Below are positions 18,522 through 27,074 of a DNA stretch of 36,956 bases, in pieces. Each line of letters opens with the position of its first letter. Position 1 is the stretch's first letter. The notes beneath the pieces are model-generated. The model did no database searches, was not told the DNA's origin, and worked only from the letters and a program-made list of their open reading frames with translations. A program made the translations under genes and the position numbers. The stretch lies in NCBI RefSeq assembly GCF_000710915.1, contig NZ_BAUA01000028.1, positions 1 to 36,956 on the forward strand, read 5' to 3'. Origin of the DNA: Nocardia brasiliensis IFM 10847. Lineage in GTDB: Bacteria > Actinomycetota > Actinomycetes > Mycobacteriales > Mycobacteriaceae.

Positions 18522-19526
18522 ATGGCCTACGACCTGCCCGCACGCATGCTGCGACTGCTGTCACTGTTGCAGACCCGGCGCTCCTGGGCCGGACATGAGC
18601 TGGCCGAACGACTCGAGGTCACCCTGCGCACCGTGCGCCGCGACATCGAACGACTGCGCGCGATGGGCTACCCGGTCGAATCGGTCACCGGCCCCGTCGG
18701 CGGCTACCGGCTCGCCTCGGGCGCCGACATGCCGCCACTGCTGCTCGAGGACGACGAAGCCGTCGCCATCGCCGTCGCGCTGCGCACCGCTTCCAGTGGT
18801 GTCGCCACGATGGAGGACACCGCCCTGCGCGCGCTGGCCAAACTCGAATAGGTCCTGCCGAACCGCCTACGACACCGAGTATCCGCCGTCGCCGCCGCGA
18901 CCAACCCGATGAAGCCGCTGCCGTGGAATTCCACCCCGCGCACCGATCCCTCCGTGCTGGCTGCCCTCGCCGCGGCCTGCCGCGATCGGGAGATCATCGG
19001 CTTCGACTACCGCACCCGCACCGGCGCCACCGATCGGCGGCGCACCGAACCGTACGCACTGGTGTTCGTCACCGCCCACTGGTACCTGCTCGGCTACGAC
19101 ACCCACCACCGAGACTGGCGCATCTACCGCGCCGACCGCATCACCGAGCCCACCCCTACCCGCCACCGCTTCACCCCGCGCAAAATCCCGAACCGAGACC
19201 CCGCCGCCTACGTCGCGGCCCGCCTCGCCGCAGCCCCCACCCGCTATCGCCTCCAGGTCACCGTGGCACTGGACCCCGCGACCACCGCGGCCCGTGCCTT
19301 CGCCCTGCCCGACCGAGTCCACGCCCTCGACGACCACACCAGCCGCGTCGAACTGTCCTCCGACAACCCCCGCGACATCGCCGCCCAGCTCCTCGGCCTG
19401 GCCTCGCACACCACCACCATCACCGGAACCCCCGAACTCGCAACCCATCTCGAACAGCTCGGCGAATTCCTCCGCCACACCGCACACACCCTCACCACAC
19501 CAACGGCCGACCAGCACCCGAGCTAG
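18522..19526 (+). pseudogene. WYL-domain (YafY-type) regulator interrupted by an in-frame TAG
   Basis: The first 109 codons encode an HTH_11 domain (RMLRLLSLLQTRRSWAGHELAERLEVTLRTVRRDIERLRAMGYPVESVTGPVGGYRL) and end ALAKLE-TAG at 18849-18851. The same frame then continues as VLPNRLRHRVSAVAAATNPMKPLPW and on through the complete WYL region (EIIGFDYRTRTGATDRRRTEPYALVFVTAHWYLLGYDTHHRDWRIYRADRI) to a stop at 19526. In this family the junction normally reads LEQVLP, so the TAG most likely replaces a CAG. Without the stop it would be 334 aa, a normal length. As written, only a short DNA-binding fragment is made, unless the TAG is a sequencing error. Neighbouring targets would be the divergent TfoX and VOC genes. 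Confidence 0.88.
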
Positions 19527-19576
19527 TTCCCGACCACATTCGCGACCCGGTGGGCGTTCGAGCGTCACTAGACCGA

Positions 19577-19598
19577 TGGGACACAAGCCATTTCGGTT
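19577..19598 (+). repeat. Left copy of a 22-bp repeat flanking the catabolic cluster
   Basis: TGGGACA, then CAA, then GCCATTTCGGTT. It matches the copy at 27075-27096 in 20 of 22 positions and has the same orientation. It lies in the gap between the WYL gene and the GntR gene end. Both copies hold a weak internal inverted repeat (TGG ... CCA). Confidence 0.5.
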
Positions 19599-19600
19599 GA

Positions 19601-20284
19601 TCAGCCGTTCGGTTGGTCGGGTGCGCAGCTGATCAGCAGTCGGGTGGTGTGCGTGATGTGGTCGCGCAGTAGGTCCTGGGCATGGTCGGCGTCGCGGGCG
19701 AGGGCGGCGTCGAGCAGTGCCCGGTGTTCGGCGGCGACGTCGCGGTCGGGTTCGTCACCCAGGGACACCGACCACTGCCGGTACAGTTCGGCCTCCTGCC
19801 GCAACGACTGCGCCGTGTCGAGCAGTCGCCGGTTGGAGCAGCCCGTCAGCAGCGCGTGATGGAAGGCTGCGTGAGCTCGGGCCCATTCGTCGGTCAGACG
19901 GTCCGGATCGGCCGGGTCCCGGTATGGCGCGCGTTCCAGAAGGTGATGTGCCGCAACGGCGTCCGCCTCCCAGCGTATATCGCCCTCGGTCACGGACAGG
20001 CGCAGGACCAGGGATTCGATCTCCGCCCGCGCCTGCGTCAGCTCGGCCAGATCCTGATGGGACAGCGGCCGGACCTGGTAGCCCTGGTGCGGTTTCGCCA
20101 CCACCAGCCCCTCGGCGACCAGCCGGGTCAGCACCTCGCGGGTGGCGCCGACGCTCACCTGGTAGCGCTCGGCCAGGTCCGGGAACTTGAGCCGTTCGCC
20201 GGGCACCAGCCGACCGCCGAGGATGTCGGCACGCAACGCCTGGTGGATGCCGTCGGTGCGGGTCGTCCCGCCACTCTTCGCCAT
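19601..20284 (-). CDS. GntR-family (FCD/FadR-type) transcriptional regulator
   Basis: The 227-residue protein has an N-terminal winged helix: GIHQALRADILGGRLVPGERLKFPDLAERYQVSVGATREVLTRLVAEGLVVAKPHQGYQVRPL (residues about 12-75), then an all-helical FCD ligand-binding domain (QARAEIESLVLRLSV ... HAAFHHALLTGCSNRRLLDTAQSLRQEAELYRQW ... EHRALLDAALARDADHAQDLLRDHI), whose Asp and His residues usually hold a metal and a carboxylate ligand. It diverges from the amidohydrolase-FAH-VOC-SRPBCC-oxygenase-MFS operon and is the likely repressor, acting at the paired TTTCGAAA sites. The ATG at 20284 was chosen; a GTG 6 nt upstream is also possible. The effector is probably a carboxylic acid intermediate (inference). 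Confidence 0.9.
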   Translation of the reverse strand: MAKSGGTTRTDGIHQALRADILGGRLVPGERLKFPDLAERYQVSVGATREVLTRLVAEGLVVAKPHQGYQVRPLSHQDLAELTQARAEIESLVLRLSVTEGDIRWEADAVAAHHLLERAPYRDPADPDRLTDEWARAHAAFHHALLTGCSNRRLLDTAQSLRQEAELYRQWSVSLGDEPDRDVAAEHRALLDAALARDADHAQDLLRDHITHTTRLLISCAPDQPNG

Positions 20285-20317
20285 GACCACACTCTAGCAG
20301 TTTACGAATAACTATTG

Positions 20318-20348
20318 AACTTTCGAAAGTTTGGGGCTAGTTTCGAAA
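20318..20348. promoter_or_regulatory. Paired TTTCGAAA operators for the GntR regulator
   Basis: AACTTTCGAAAGTT (20318-20331) is a perfect 14-bp palindrome. A second core TTTCGAAA at 20341-20348 lies exactly 20 bp further on, about two helical turns, on the same DNA face. Both sit in the 128-bp gap between the GntR gene and the divergent catabolic operon, in locally AT-rich DNA. They are good candidates for cooperative GntR binding sites. Confidence 0.65.
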
Positions 20349-20412
20349 ACGTCGGCAGCTCGTCCGCACGAGCCTGAAACCGTTGCCGAGCAGCGCTATT
20401 CGAGGAGTCGCC

Positions 20413-21859
20413 ATGCACTCGCACACCGTCGGCCGTCCGTCCGTGCTCCGCGGCGGGACCGTCCTCACCATGGATCCCGCCCGCACCGTGCTCGACGGCC
20501 ACGACGTGCTCGTGGTCGACGGCCGGATCGCCGCCGTCGGCGTCGGTCTCGTCGTTCCCGACGGCACCGACGAGATCGACGCCCGCGGCGGCATCGTCAT
20601 GCCCGGGATGGTCAACACGCACCGGCACATGTGGCAGACCACGACCCGCGGCTACGGTGCGGACTGGACGCTCACGCAGTACTTCGTCTGGTACTACCTG
20701 AACTGGGGCACGAAGTTCCGACCCGAGGACATCTACGCCGGGAACCTCCTCGGCGCGCTGGAGGCGCTCGACGCCGGGGTCACCACCTGCGTGGACTGGT
20801 CGCACGGCCTGCAGACGATCGACCATGCCGACGCCGCGGTCGACGCGCTCGCCGCGGTGCCGGGCAGGTTCGTGCTGGCCTACGGCAACATCCAGGACGC
20901 GCCGGCGAACTGGACGGGCACACCGGAGTTCCGCGAGTTCTTCGACCGTCGCTCCGGCGATCTCGAGGGCTTCCAGATCGCCTTCGACGTCACCGGCGAT
21001 CCGAGCTTTCCCGAGCAGCAGGCGTTCGAGGTCGCCCGCGAACTGGACCTGGCCGTGACCACGCACGCCGGAGTCTGGGGCGCGACCGGCGACGACGCCG
21101 TGCGACTGATCCATGAGCACGGCTACGCCGAGGCCAGAACGGTGTACGTGCACGCCTCGACCCTGTCGGCGGACTCCTACGCCCGCATCGCGGCGAGCGG
21201 CGGATCGGTGTCGGTGTCCACGGAGAGCGAGCAGAGTGCCGGGCAGGGTTATCCCGCCACGGCCGCCCTGCGCGCGCACGGAATTCCCGTATCGCTGTCA
21301 CTGGACAGCTGTGTGCTCTGCAGCGGTGACCTGTTCTCCGCCATGCGCACGACGTTGGGCGCCGACCGCGCGGCCGAGCATCAGGCGGCGCACGCTCGCG
21401 GCGAGACCGTCACCCATGCCTCCCTCGCACGCCGAGCAGGTCGTCGAGTGGGCGACGCGGGGTGGCGCGCGAGCGATCGGGCGCGACAACGAGATCGGCA
21501 GCGTGCAGGTCGGCAAGAAGGCCGACCTCGTGCTCGTCCGCAACGACGATTCGCCGGCGATGGCGCCGCTGCTCAACCCGCACGGACACGTCGTCCTGCA
21601 TGCGCAGCGGGCCGATGTCGACACAGTCCTGGTCGACGGCGAGATCGTGAAACGCGACCACCGGCTGGTCGGCGTCGACCTGGCCGGTGCGCGTCGGGCG
21701 GCGCAGGCGACGGTCGACTACCTGCGCGCCGAACTCGGGGAGCAGGCTTGGCGCGCGGGCATGAACCCGCAGATCCCCGAGACCAAGGTCCTCGACAACC
21801 CCTACACCTACACCGACTACCGGTCAGCAGCCACGCACGGTGACCCCGTGTCGAAGTGA
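20413..21859 (+). pseudogene. Amidohydrolase (ATZ/TRZ-type deaminase/chlorohydrolase) with a frameshift
   Basis: From the ATG at 20413 (GAGGAG upstream) the frame encodes a metal-dependent hydrolase: MPGMVNTHRHMWQTTTRG with the HxH metal pair (residues 70 and 72), VTTHAGVW and VHASTLS metal His, and SLDSCVLCSGDLFSAMR holding the catalytic Asp. At about 21427 the reading frame moves by one base: the first frame goes on as nonsense, while the +1 frame continues HAEQVVEWATRGGARAIGRDNEIGSVQVGKKADLVLV to a stop at 21859, the normal C-terminus. An extra G within CTCGCAC explains it. Restored, it would be about 481 aa. It would hydrolyse a C-N or C-Cl bond on a ring or amide. It is the first gene of the GntR-controlled operon. 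Confidence 0.88.
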
Positions 21860-21896
21860 CGACCGTTCACACCCCGTCCAGTAAGGAGTACACCCC

Positions 21897-22748
21897 ATGC
21901 GTTTCGCCACTATCTCGGGCCGACTGTCACTGATCACCGAGTCCGACACTGTCATCGACATCGCGCGCGCCAGCGGCGGCTGGTTCGGCCCGAACATCCA
22001 GGACGCCTACGAGCGCTGGGACGAACTGCTCGAGTTCTGCGGGACCGTCACCGAGGAGGGCACGCCGCTGCAGGACGTCGCCACAAGCGAATTCGGCAAC
22101 CCGGCTCCGAATCCACGGCAGCTGTTCGCGGTCGGCCTCAACTACGCCGAACACGCCGCAGAGTCGTCGCTGACTCCGCCCGAGGAGCCGGCGGTGTTCA
22201 CCAAATTCGTTACCGCGCTCGCCGATCCGTACGGGACGATCACGCTGGTGCCGGGCAAGGTGGACTGGGAGGTCGAGCTGGTCGTGGTGCTCGGGCGTCA
22301 CGCGCACCAGGTCGCCGCCGCGGAGGCGTGGCACTACGTCGCGGGAGTATCTGTGGGACAGGATATTTCGGAGCGGATCCGGCAGCGGGTGGGCCCGGCG
22401 CCCCAGTTCAGCTTGGGTAAATCCTTTCCTGGCTTCGGTCCGGTCGGACCGGTGCTGGTCACCCCGGACGAGTTCGAGGACCCCGACGATCTGGAACTGG
22501 GCTGCCTGATCAACGGCGAACAGATGCAGAAGGGCCGGACTCGCGACATGGTCTTCCCGGTGCCGGAGCTGATCGCACGGCTGTCGGCGATCACGCCGCT
22601 GCTGCCGGGCGATGTCATCTTCACCGGCACTCCCGCCGGCGTCGGGTTCGGCCGCACCCCGCAGCGGTACCTCGCCCCCGGCGACGAACTGGTGAGTTAC
22701 GTGCGCGGCGTCGGCGAGATGCGCCACCAGATCGTCGCCGGACGCTGA
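21897..22748 (+). CDS. Fumarylacetoacetate hydrolase (FAH) family protein
   Basis: The 283-residue protein belongs to the FAH-fold hydrolase/isomerase/decarboxylase family. Seen: LFAVGLNYAEHAAES (about residue 76), the metal ligands Glu125 and Glu127 in DWEVELVVVLG and Asp156 in VGQDISER, KSFPGFGPVGPVLVTPDEF, and the end VIFTGTPAGVGFGRTPQRYLAPGDELVSYVRGVG. Such enzymes act late in meta-cleavage pathways on 2-hydroxymuconate-like acids, hydrolysing C-C bonds or isomerising. The ATG at 21897 follows AAGGAG with an 8-nt spacer. It sits between the amidohydrolase and extradiol dioxygenase genes, which fits a role downstream of ring fission (inference). Confidence 0.88.
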   Translation: MRFATISGRLSLITESDTVIDIARASGGWFGPNIQDAYERWDELLEFCGTVTEEGTPLQDVATSEFGNPAPNPRQLFAVGLNYAEHAAESSLTPPEEPAVFTKFVTALADPYGTITLVPGKVDWEVELVVVLGRHAHQVAAAEAWHYVAGVSVGQDISERIRQRVGPAPQFSLGKSFPGFGPVGPVLVTPDEFEDPDDLELGCLINGEQMQKGRTRDMVFPVPELIARLSAITPLLPGDVIFTGTPAGVGFGRTPQRYLAPGDELVSYVRGVGEMRHQIVAGR

Positions 22749-22775
22749 ACCCGCCCGCGATCCCGAGGAGACACC

Positions 22776-23699
22776 ATGGCATTGCACCGCTTGGCCTCGG
22801 TCACGGTCGGCGTCCCGGACCCGGCCTCGACCCGTGACTACTACACCGAATTCGGGCTCACACCGCGACCGGACGGCTGGCTGTCCACCCGCGACGGTGG
22901 CGACCAACTCCGTCTCATCCGAACCGCGACTCGCCGACTGGCCGAAATCGTCATCGGCGCAGACGATCCCGACGATCTCGACAGGGTCGCCGCCCGCCTG
23001 CACAAGCTCGGCCTGCCGGTGCAGGGCACCGCCGACTCGGTCGCCACCACCGAACCGGTCGCCAATTTCCGTGCCGTGGTGCGGATCTCGGGCCGTATCA
23101 CCCAACCCCCGGCACCGGCCACCCCGTACAACGGGCCCGGCCGCATCGAACGCCAGGGCACCCGCGCCCCCGGTGTGCTGCGTACGGATCCGATCCGGCC
23201 ACGCAAGCTCGGCCATGCGGTCCTCGGCTCGGTGGACTACGCGGCCACCCGCCGCTTCTTCGTCGACGGTCTGGGTTTCCAGCTTTCCGACGAGATCAAG
23301 GGCGAAGGCGCGTTCCTGCGCTGTTCCACCGACCACCACAACGTGCTGGTACTCAACGCGCCGGTCAACTTCCTGCACCACACCTCGTGGCAACTCGACG
23401 ACATCGATGATGTCGGCCGCGGCGCCACCGCCATGCTCGAGGGCCATCCGGAACGACACATCTGGGGACTCGGACGCCACCACGCGGGCTCGAACTTCTT
23501 CTGGTACTTGAAAGATCCCGCGGGCAACTTCTCGGAGTACTACTCCGACATGGACTCGATCATCGACGACCAACTCTGGACCCCGGAAGTCTTCGAAGGC
23601 GCCCAGGGCCTGTTCAGCTGGGGCCCGCCACCACCGCCGTCGTTCCTGCACCCCGAAGACCTCGCCGCATTGATGACCGGCGCACATCACGCCGGATAG
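22776..23699 (+). CDS. Type I extradiol dioxygenase-like VOC protein
   Basis: This 307-residue protein has the two-domain layout of type I extradiol ring-cleaving dioxygenases. The N-terminal domain (HRLASVTVGVPDPASTRDYYTEFGLTP) is structural. The C-terminal domain holds the likely 2-His-1-Glu iron site: His147 in RKLGHAVLGS, His201 or 202 in NFLHHTSWQLDD, and Glu254 in GNFSEYYSDMD, with HIWGLGRHHAGSNFFWYLKDPAGN as the active-site region. It probably cleaves a catechol-type ring next to one hydroxyl. GAGGAGA precedes the ATG at 22776. It is 27 bp downstream of the FAH gene, in the same operon. The substrate cannot be told from the sequence. Confidence 0.85.
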   Translation: MALHRLASVTVGVPDPASTRDYYTEFGLTPRPDGWLSTRDGGDQLRLIRTATRRLAEIVIGADDPDDLDRVAARLHKLGLPVQGTADSVATTEPVANFRAVVRISGRITQPPAPATPYNGPGRIERQGTRAPGVLRTDPIRPRKLGHAVLGSVDYAATRRFFVDGLGFQLSDEIKGEGAFLRCSTDHHNVLVLNAPVNFLHHTSWQLDDIDDVGRGATAMLEGHPERHIWGLGRHHAGSNFFWYLKDPAGNFSEYYSDMDSIIDDQLWTPEVFEGAQGLFSWGPPPPPSFLHPEDLAALMTGAHHAG

Positions 23700-23719
23700 C
23701 GGCCTACCTAGGAGAGGTC

Positions 23720-24257
23720 ATGTCTGACCTGTACGTACCGCAGATCCCGGACAACCTGAACGTCCGGTTCGTCGAGAACCGCATCGTCGTCGAACGCCCC
23801 GCGCAAGTCGTCTACGACTGGGCGACGACGTGGTCGAATCTGCCGAAATGGCTGCCCTTCGCGTCGGGAACCGAAGTGCGGCGCGGCACCGACGGCGTCC
23901 CCGCCGAACTCGGAGATGTGCTGCTCGAGTACATCTTTCCGGAACTGAACGAGAAGCCGAAGGAATACACCGTGGTGGCGCGGGTTCCGGGCAAACTCTG
24001 GACCGTGGTCGGCCGCGACATACTCGACGGCGGCGCCCCGGCATCCGCGATGCACGCCATCGCCACCTTCACCACCTTCGACCTCGGCGACGGTACGACC
24101 TTGTTCTGCAGGCTTTTTCAGCGGCTGATCCCCGACACCGAGCCGCCCGGCCCGCACCCGGTCGAAGACCCGGCACAGGTCCAGCCCGGCCTGGAACTGC
24201 TGAAGGCACACAGTCGAGGGCACTGCCGTTCCAGCCGATCGCGAGGTCACCCGATGA
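23720..24257 (+). pseudogene. SRPBCC-family protein with a frameshift near its end
   Basis: From the ATG at 23720 (GGAGAGG upstream) about 164 codons encode an SRPBCC fold (IVVERPAQVVYDWATTWSNLPKWLPFASGTEV ... MHAIATFTTFDLGDGTTLFCRLFQRLIPD ... VQPGLELLKAH), a hydrophobic-ligand pocket found in cyclases and lipid-binding proteins. After KAH (24209-24211) the frame becomes implausible (SRGHCRSSRSRGHP) and runs through into the next gene. One base over, the DNA reads VEGTAVPADREVTR and stops at TGA 24255-24257, overlapping the next ATG as ATGA. So one extra base, or two missing ones, near 24212 has probably turned two coupled genes into one long frame. Function in the operon is unknown. Confidence 0.8.
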
Positions 24258-25606
24258 ACAACGACACCACGCTGGCCAAGCCCTATCTGACCGGCCACTA
24301 CCAGCCTGTGCCGGACGAGGTGACCGCGCACAACCTGCCGGTGCGCGGGACCATCCCCACCGAACTGAACGGCCGCTACTTCCGTAACGGCCACAACCCG
24401 AAACCCGGTGACACACCGACACATTGGTTCAAAGGCGCGGGCATGCTGCATGGTCTGCGGCTGCGTGACGGTCAGGCCGAGTGGTATCGCAACCGGTGGG
24501 TGAAGACGCCCGCCCTCGACGGCGCACCCTATATCCGCGAGGACGGCAGCATCGATTTGACCGCGAGTGTGGCGGGCACCCACATCATCGAGCACGCCGG
24601 CCGCATCCTGGCGCTGCAGGAGTCGAACCTGCCGTTCGAGGTGACGCCGGAGCTGGATACGTTCGGCGCCTACGACTTCGGCGGCAAGCTGAAAACCGCG
24701 ATGACCGCGCACCCGAAGGTGGACCCGGTCACCGGTGAACTGCATTTCTTCGCCTACTCCCCTGTGGCGCCGCGTCTGATCTACTACATCGCCTCGGCCG
24801 CCGGCGACCTGCGCCACCAGCAGGTCGTCGAGGGGGCGGGCCCGTCGCTGATGCACGACTTCGCGATCACCGAGCACTACGCGGTGTGGCTGGACCTGTC
24901 GGTGACGTTCAACCCCGCCGAAACCTCCGGCATCCCGTACCGGTGGGACGACGCCTACCAGGCACGCATAGGTATCCTGCCGCGCACCAGCACCGGTCCG
25001 GTGCGCTGGTTCGACGTGGAACCCGGTGCGATGCTGCATGTTTCGAATGCTTACGAAGACGCGGCCGGGCGGGTCGTCGTGGAAGGCCCCCGGCTGGATC
25101 GGTCGGCTTGGGAGACATCGTGGAAGTGGTGGGTCGGCGCACCCGGTTACCCGACCGACCCGGTCGCCGGGGCTCTGCAGTACCGCTGGGTCCTCGAACC
25201 CGGGCAGGCCACCGCACGCGAGGAAATGATGGACTCGCTGGTCACCGAATTCCCGACCATCAACGACGACTATCTCGGGCGCCGCAACCGCTACAGCTAC
25301 GCGGTCGCCTACCCCGGCTCCGGGCATGACGGCGTCGGAATCGTCAAGTACGACAACGACACCGGCACTCGCCTGCTGGCCCCGACCGGTGCGGGCCGCA
25401 TCCCCGGTGAAGCCGTTTTCGTTCCCGCCGCCGACGCCACGGACGAAGACGACGGTTACCTGCTCACCCTCGTCGGCGACCGCGCCGGTAAGGCCTCGGA
25501 GCTGCTGGTCCTCGACGCCCGCGACTTCACCGCACCGCCGATCGCGGCCGTCGAGCTGCCCCGGCACGTGCCCGGCGGTATCCACGGATCCTGGATCGCG
25601 GACTGA
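24254..25606 (+). CDS. Carotenoid/stilbene-cleavage oxygenase (RPE65 family)
   Basis: The 450-residue product matches the non-heme iron oxygenases that split a C=C bond with O2 (carotenoid oxygenases, lignostilbene dioxygenases). All four iron His are visible: His153 (AHPKVDPVTGELHFFAYSP), His201 (SLMHDFAITEHYAVW), His262 (MLHVSNAYED) and His444 (GGIHGSWI). The N-terminus includes GTIPTELNGRYFRNGHNP and HWFKGAGMLHGLRL, typical of the family. I place the start at ATG 24254, with GAGGT upstream and an ATGA overlap with the restored SRPBCC stop, although the unbroken frame extends back to 23720. It has no signal peptide, so it is cytoplasmic. With an extradiol dioxygenase in the same operon, a conjugated aromatic substrate such as a stilbene is plausible but unproven. 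Confidence 0.92.
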   Translation: MNNDTTLAKPYLTGHYQPVPDEVTAHNLPVRGTIPTELNGRYFRNGHNPKPGDTPTHWFKGAGMLHGLRLRDGQAEWYRNRWVKTPALDGAPYIREDGSIDLTASVAGTHIIEHAGRILALQESNLPFEVTPELDTFGAYDFGGKLKTAMTAHPKVDPVTGELHFFAYSPVAPRLIYYIASAAGDLRHQQVVEGAGPSLMHDFAITEHYAVWLDLSVTFNPAETSGIPYRWDDAYQARIGILPRTSTGPVRWFDVEPGAMLHVSNAYEDAAGRVVVEGPRLDRSAWETSWKWWVGAPGYPTDPVAGALQYRWVLEPGQATAREEMMDSLVTEFPTINDDYLGRRNRYSYAVAYPGSGHDGVGIVKYDNDTGTRLLAPTGAGRIPGEAVFVPAADATDEDDGYLLTLVGDRAGKASELLVLDARDFTAPPIAAVELPRHVPGGIHGSWIAD

Positions 25607-25608
25607 TC

Positions 25609-27021
25609 ATGAACCCCCGACGACAGCCCGTCCCCGTGACCCGAACCCCGTCGAGCCGGGCATGGATCGGGCTCACCGTCCTGGCCACCGCACAGTTTCT
25701 GGTCGTGCTGACCACCTCGATCGTCAATATCGCCCTACCGGACATCGGCCGCGGCCTCGACCTGTCACCCGTCGGGCTCTCCTGGGTCGTCAACGGCTAC
25801 GTACTCGTCTTCGGGGCCCTGCTGATTCTGGGCGGCCGAATCGGCGACGTTTTCGGACGGCGGCGGGTATTTCTCACCGGCACAGCGATTTTCACGGCCA
25901 CTTCGATCGCGGCGGGACTCGCCCCCACCGCCGCGGTCCTGCTCGCCGCCAGAGTCGGACAGGGGGTGGGCGCGGCACTGCTCGCCCCGACCGCGCTCGC
26001 CTTGGTGCTGACGTTGTTTCCCGCAGGCGCGGGCCGCGCGCGGGCGATCGGGGTGTGGGGCGCGGTATCGGGCATCGGCGGCGTCGCCGGGGTGCTCTCG
26101 GGCGGCCTCTTGTCCGGCGTATTCGGCTGGCGCGCGGTGTTTCTCATCGGCGCACCGGTAGCGATCGCGGTGCTGGCCGCCACGATATGGCAGGTGCCCG
26201 CCGACCTTCCGGCGGGCGGCCGGATCGACCTGTGGGGCGCGGCATTCGTGACCGGTGGCCTCGCCGCACTCACCTACGCGCTCTCGGTCGGCGGACAGTA
26301 CGGCTGGACCGCGCCCCGCGTCGTCGTCCCGCTGATCGCGGCGGTATTACTACTCGTCCTCTTCGCCGGATCGCAGCGGCGCCTGTCGCAGCCGCTCGTC
26401 GCGCCCGCGGTCCTGCGTATCGGCGGGGTACTGGCCGCGAACATCGTCATGACACTGCTCGGCGCGGTATGGCTGGGACTGTTCTTCTTCCTCCCGCTCT
26501 ACCAGCAGAAGGTGCTCGGCTACACACCGATTCAAGCCGGCCTCACCCAACTGCCGCTGGCGATCATGATCACCGCAGCCTCCACGATCACACCGAAACT
26601 GACTCGCTATCTCAATACCCGCACCCTGCTGACCACCGCACTGGCCCTGCTCGCAGCCGGGCTGGCCTGGCTTGCGCGCACCCCCGTCGACGGGCGATTC
26701 CTGACCGACATCGCCGCCCCGTCACTACTCATCGGCACCGGACAGGGCGTCGCATTCGTCCTGCTCACCGCACGAGCCACCGCCGGCGTCCCCGCCGAAC
26801 ACACCGGGTTGGCCGGCGGACTGATCAACACCACCCGCCAAATCGGCGGCGCACTGGGGCTGGCCGGACTGCTCGCCGTCACCACCGCGTCCGGCGACTC
26901 CGGCCAACCCACCGCGGCGCAGCTCGCGCACGCGTACGGCACCGCGTTCGCCGCCACCGCGGCCATCGCCGCAGCCGCGGCCCTGCTGACCGCCGTCCTC
27001 CACGACAGACCCGCAGCGTGA
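25609..27021 (+). CDS. MFS transporter, DHA2-like
   Basis: The 470-residue protein has 12-14 hydrophobic segments across its length. The N-terminal half carries family motifs: FLVVLTTSIVNIALPDIGRGLDLSPVGLSWVVNGYVLVFGALLILGGRIGDVFGRRRVF (motif A, GGRIGDVFGRRR, about residue 77), RVGQGVGAALLAPTALALVLTLFP, and GVWGAVSGIGGVAGVLSGGLL (motif C-like, which points to drug:H+ antiport). It starts two bases after the oxygenase stop, with no clear ribosome binding site, so its translation is coupled. It probably exports, or perhaps imports, the substrate or a toxic intermediate of this operon (inference). It is the last gene; a hairpin follows at 27119-27149. Confidence 0.9.
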   Translation: MNPRRQPVPVTRTPSSRAWIGLTVLATAQFLVVLTTSIVNIALPDIGRGLDLSPVGLSWVVNGYVLVFGALLILGGRIGDVFGRRRVFLTGTAIFTATSIAAGLAPTAAVLLAARVGQGVGAALLAPTALALVLTLFPAGAGRARAIGVWGAVSGIGGVAGVLSGGLLSGVFGWRAVFLIGAPVAIAVLAATIWQVPADLPAGGRIDLWGAAFVTGGLAALTYALSVGGQYGWTAPRVVVPLIAAVLLLVLFAGSQRRLSQPLVAPAVLRIGGVLAANIVMTLLGAVWLGLFFFLPLYQQKVLGYTPIQAGLTQLPLAIMITAASTITPKLTRYLNTRTLLTTALALLAAGLAWLARTPVDGRFLTDIAAPSLLIGTGQGVAFVLLTARATAGVPAEHTGLAGGLINTTRQIGGALGLAGLLAVTTASGDSGQPTAAQLAHAYGTAFAATAAIAAAAALLTAVLHDRPAA

Positions 27022-27074
27022 AATCGACTGCGGGTCGCTCGGCGGTACCCCGGTGCGCCGATCTGGGCTATGCC

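Noticed and set aside
21927..25585. Two very long minus-strand open frames opposite the catabolic operon (about 587 and 625 codons, 21927-23690 and 23708-25585)
   Set aside because: They show no protein-family features, are rich in Arg/Gly/Val as expected for the complement of high-GC genes, and lie opposite clear genes with ribosome binding sites and active-site motifs.
23720..25606. A natural 628-aa SRPBCC-oxygenase fusion enzyme
   Set aside because: The linker is unlike either family and a one-base shift restores the SRPBCC tail and an ATGA overlap; a frameshift explains it better. Kept as a finding.
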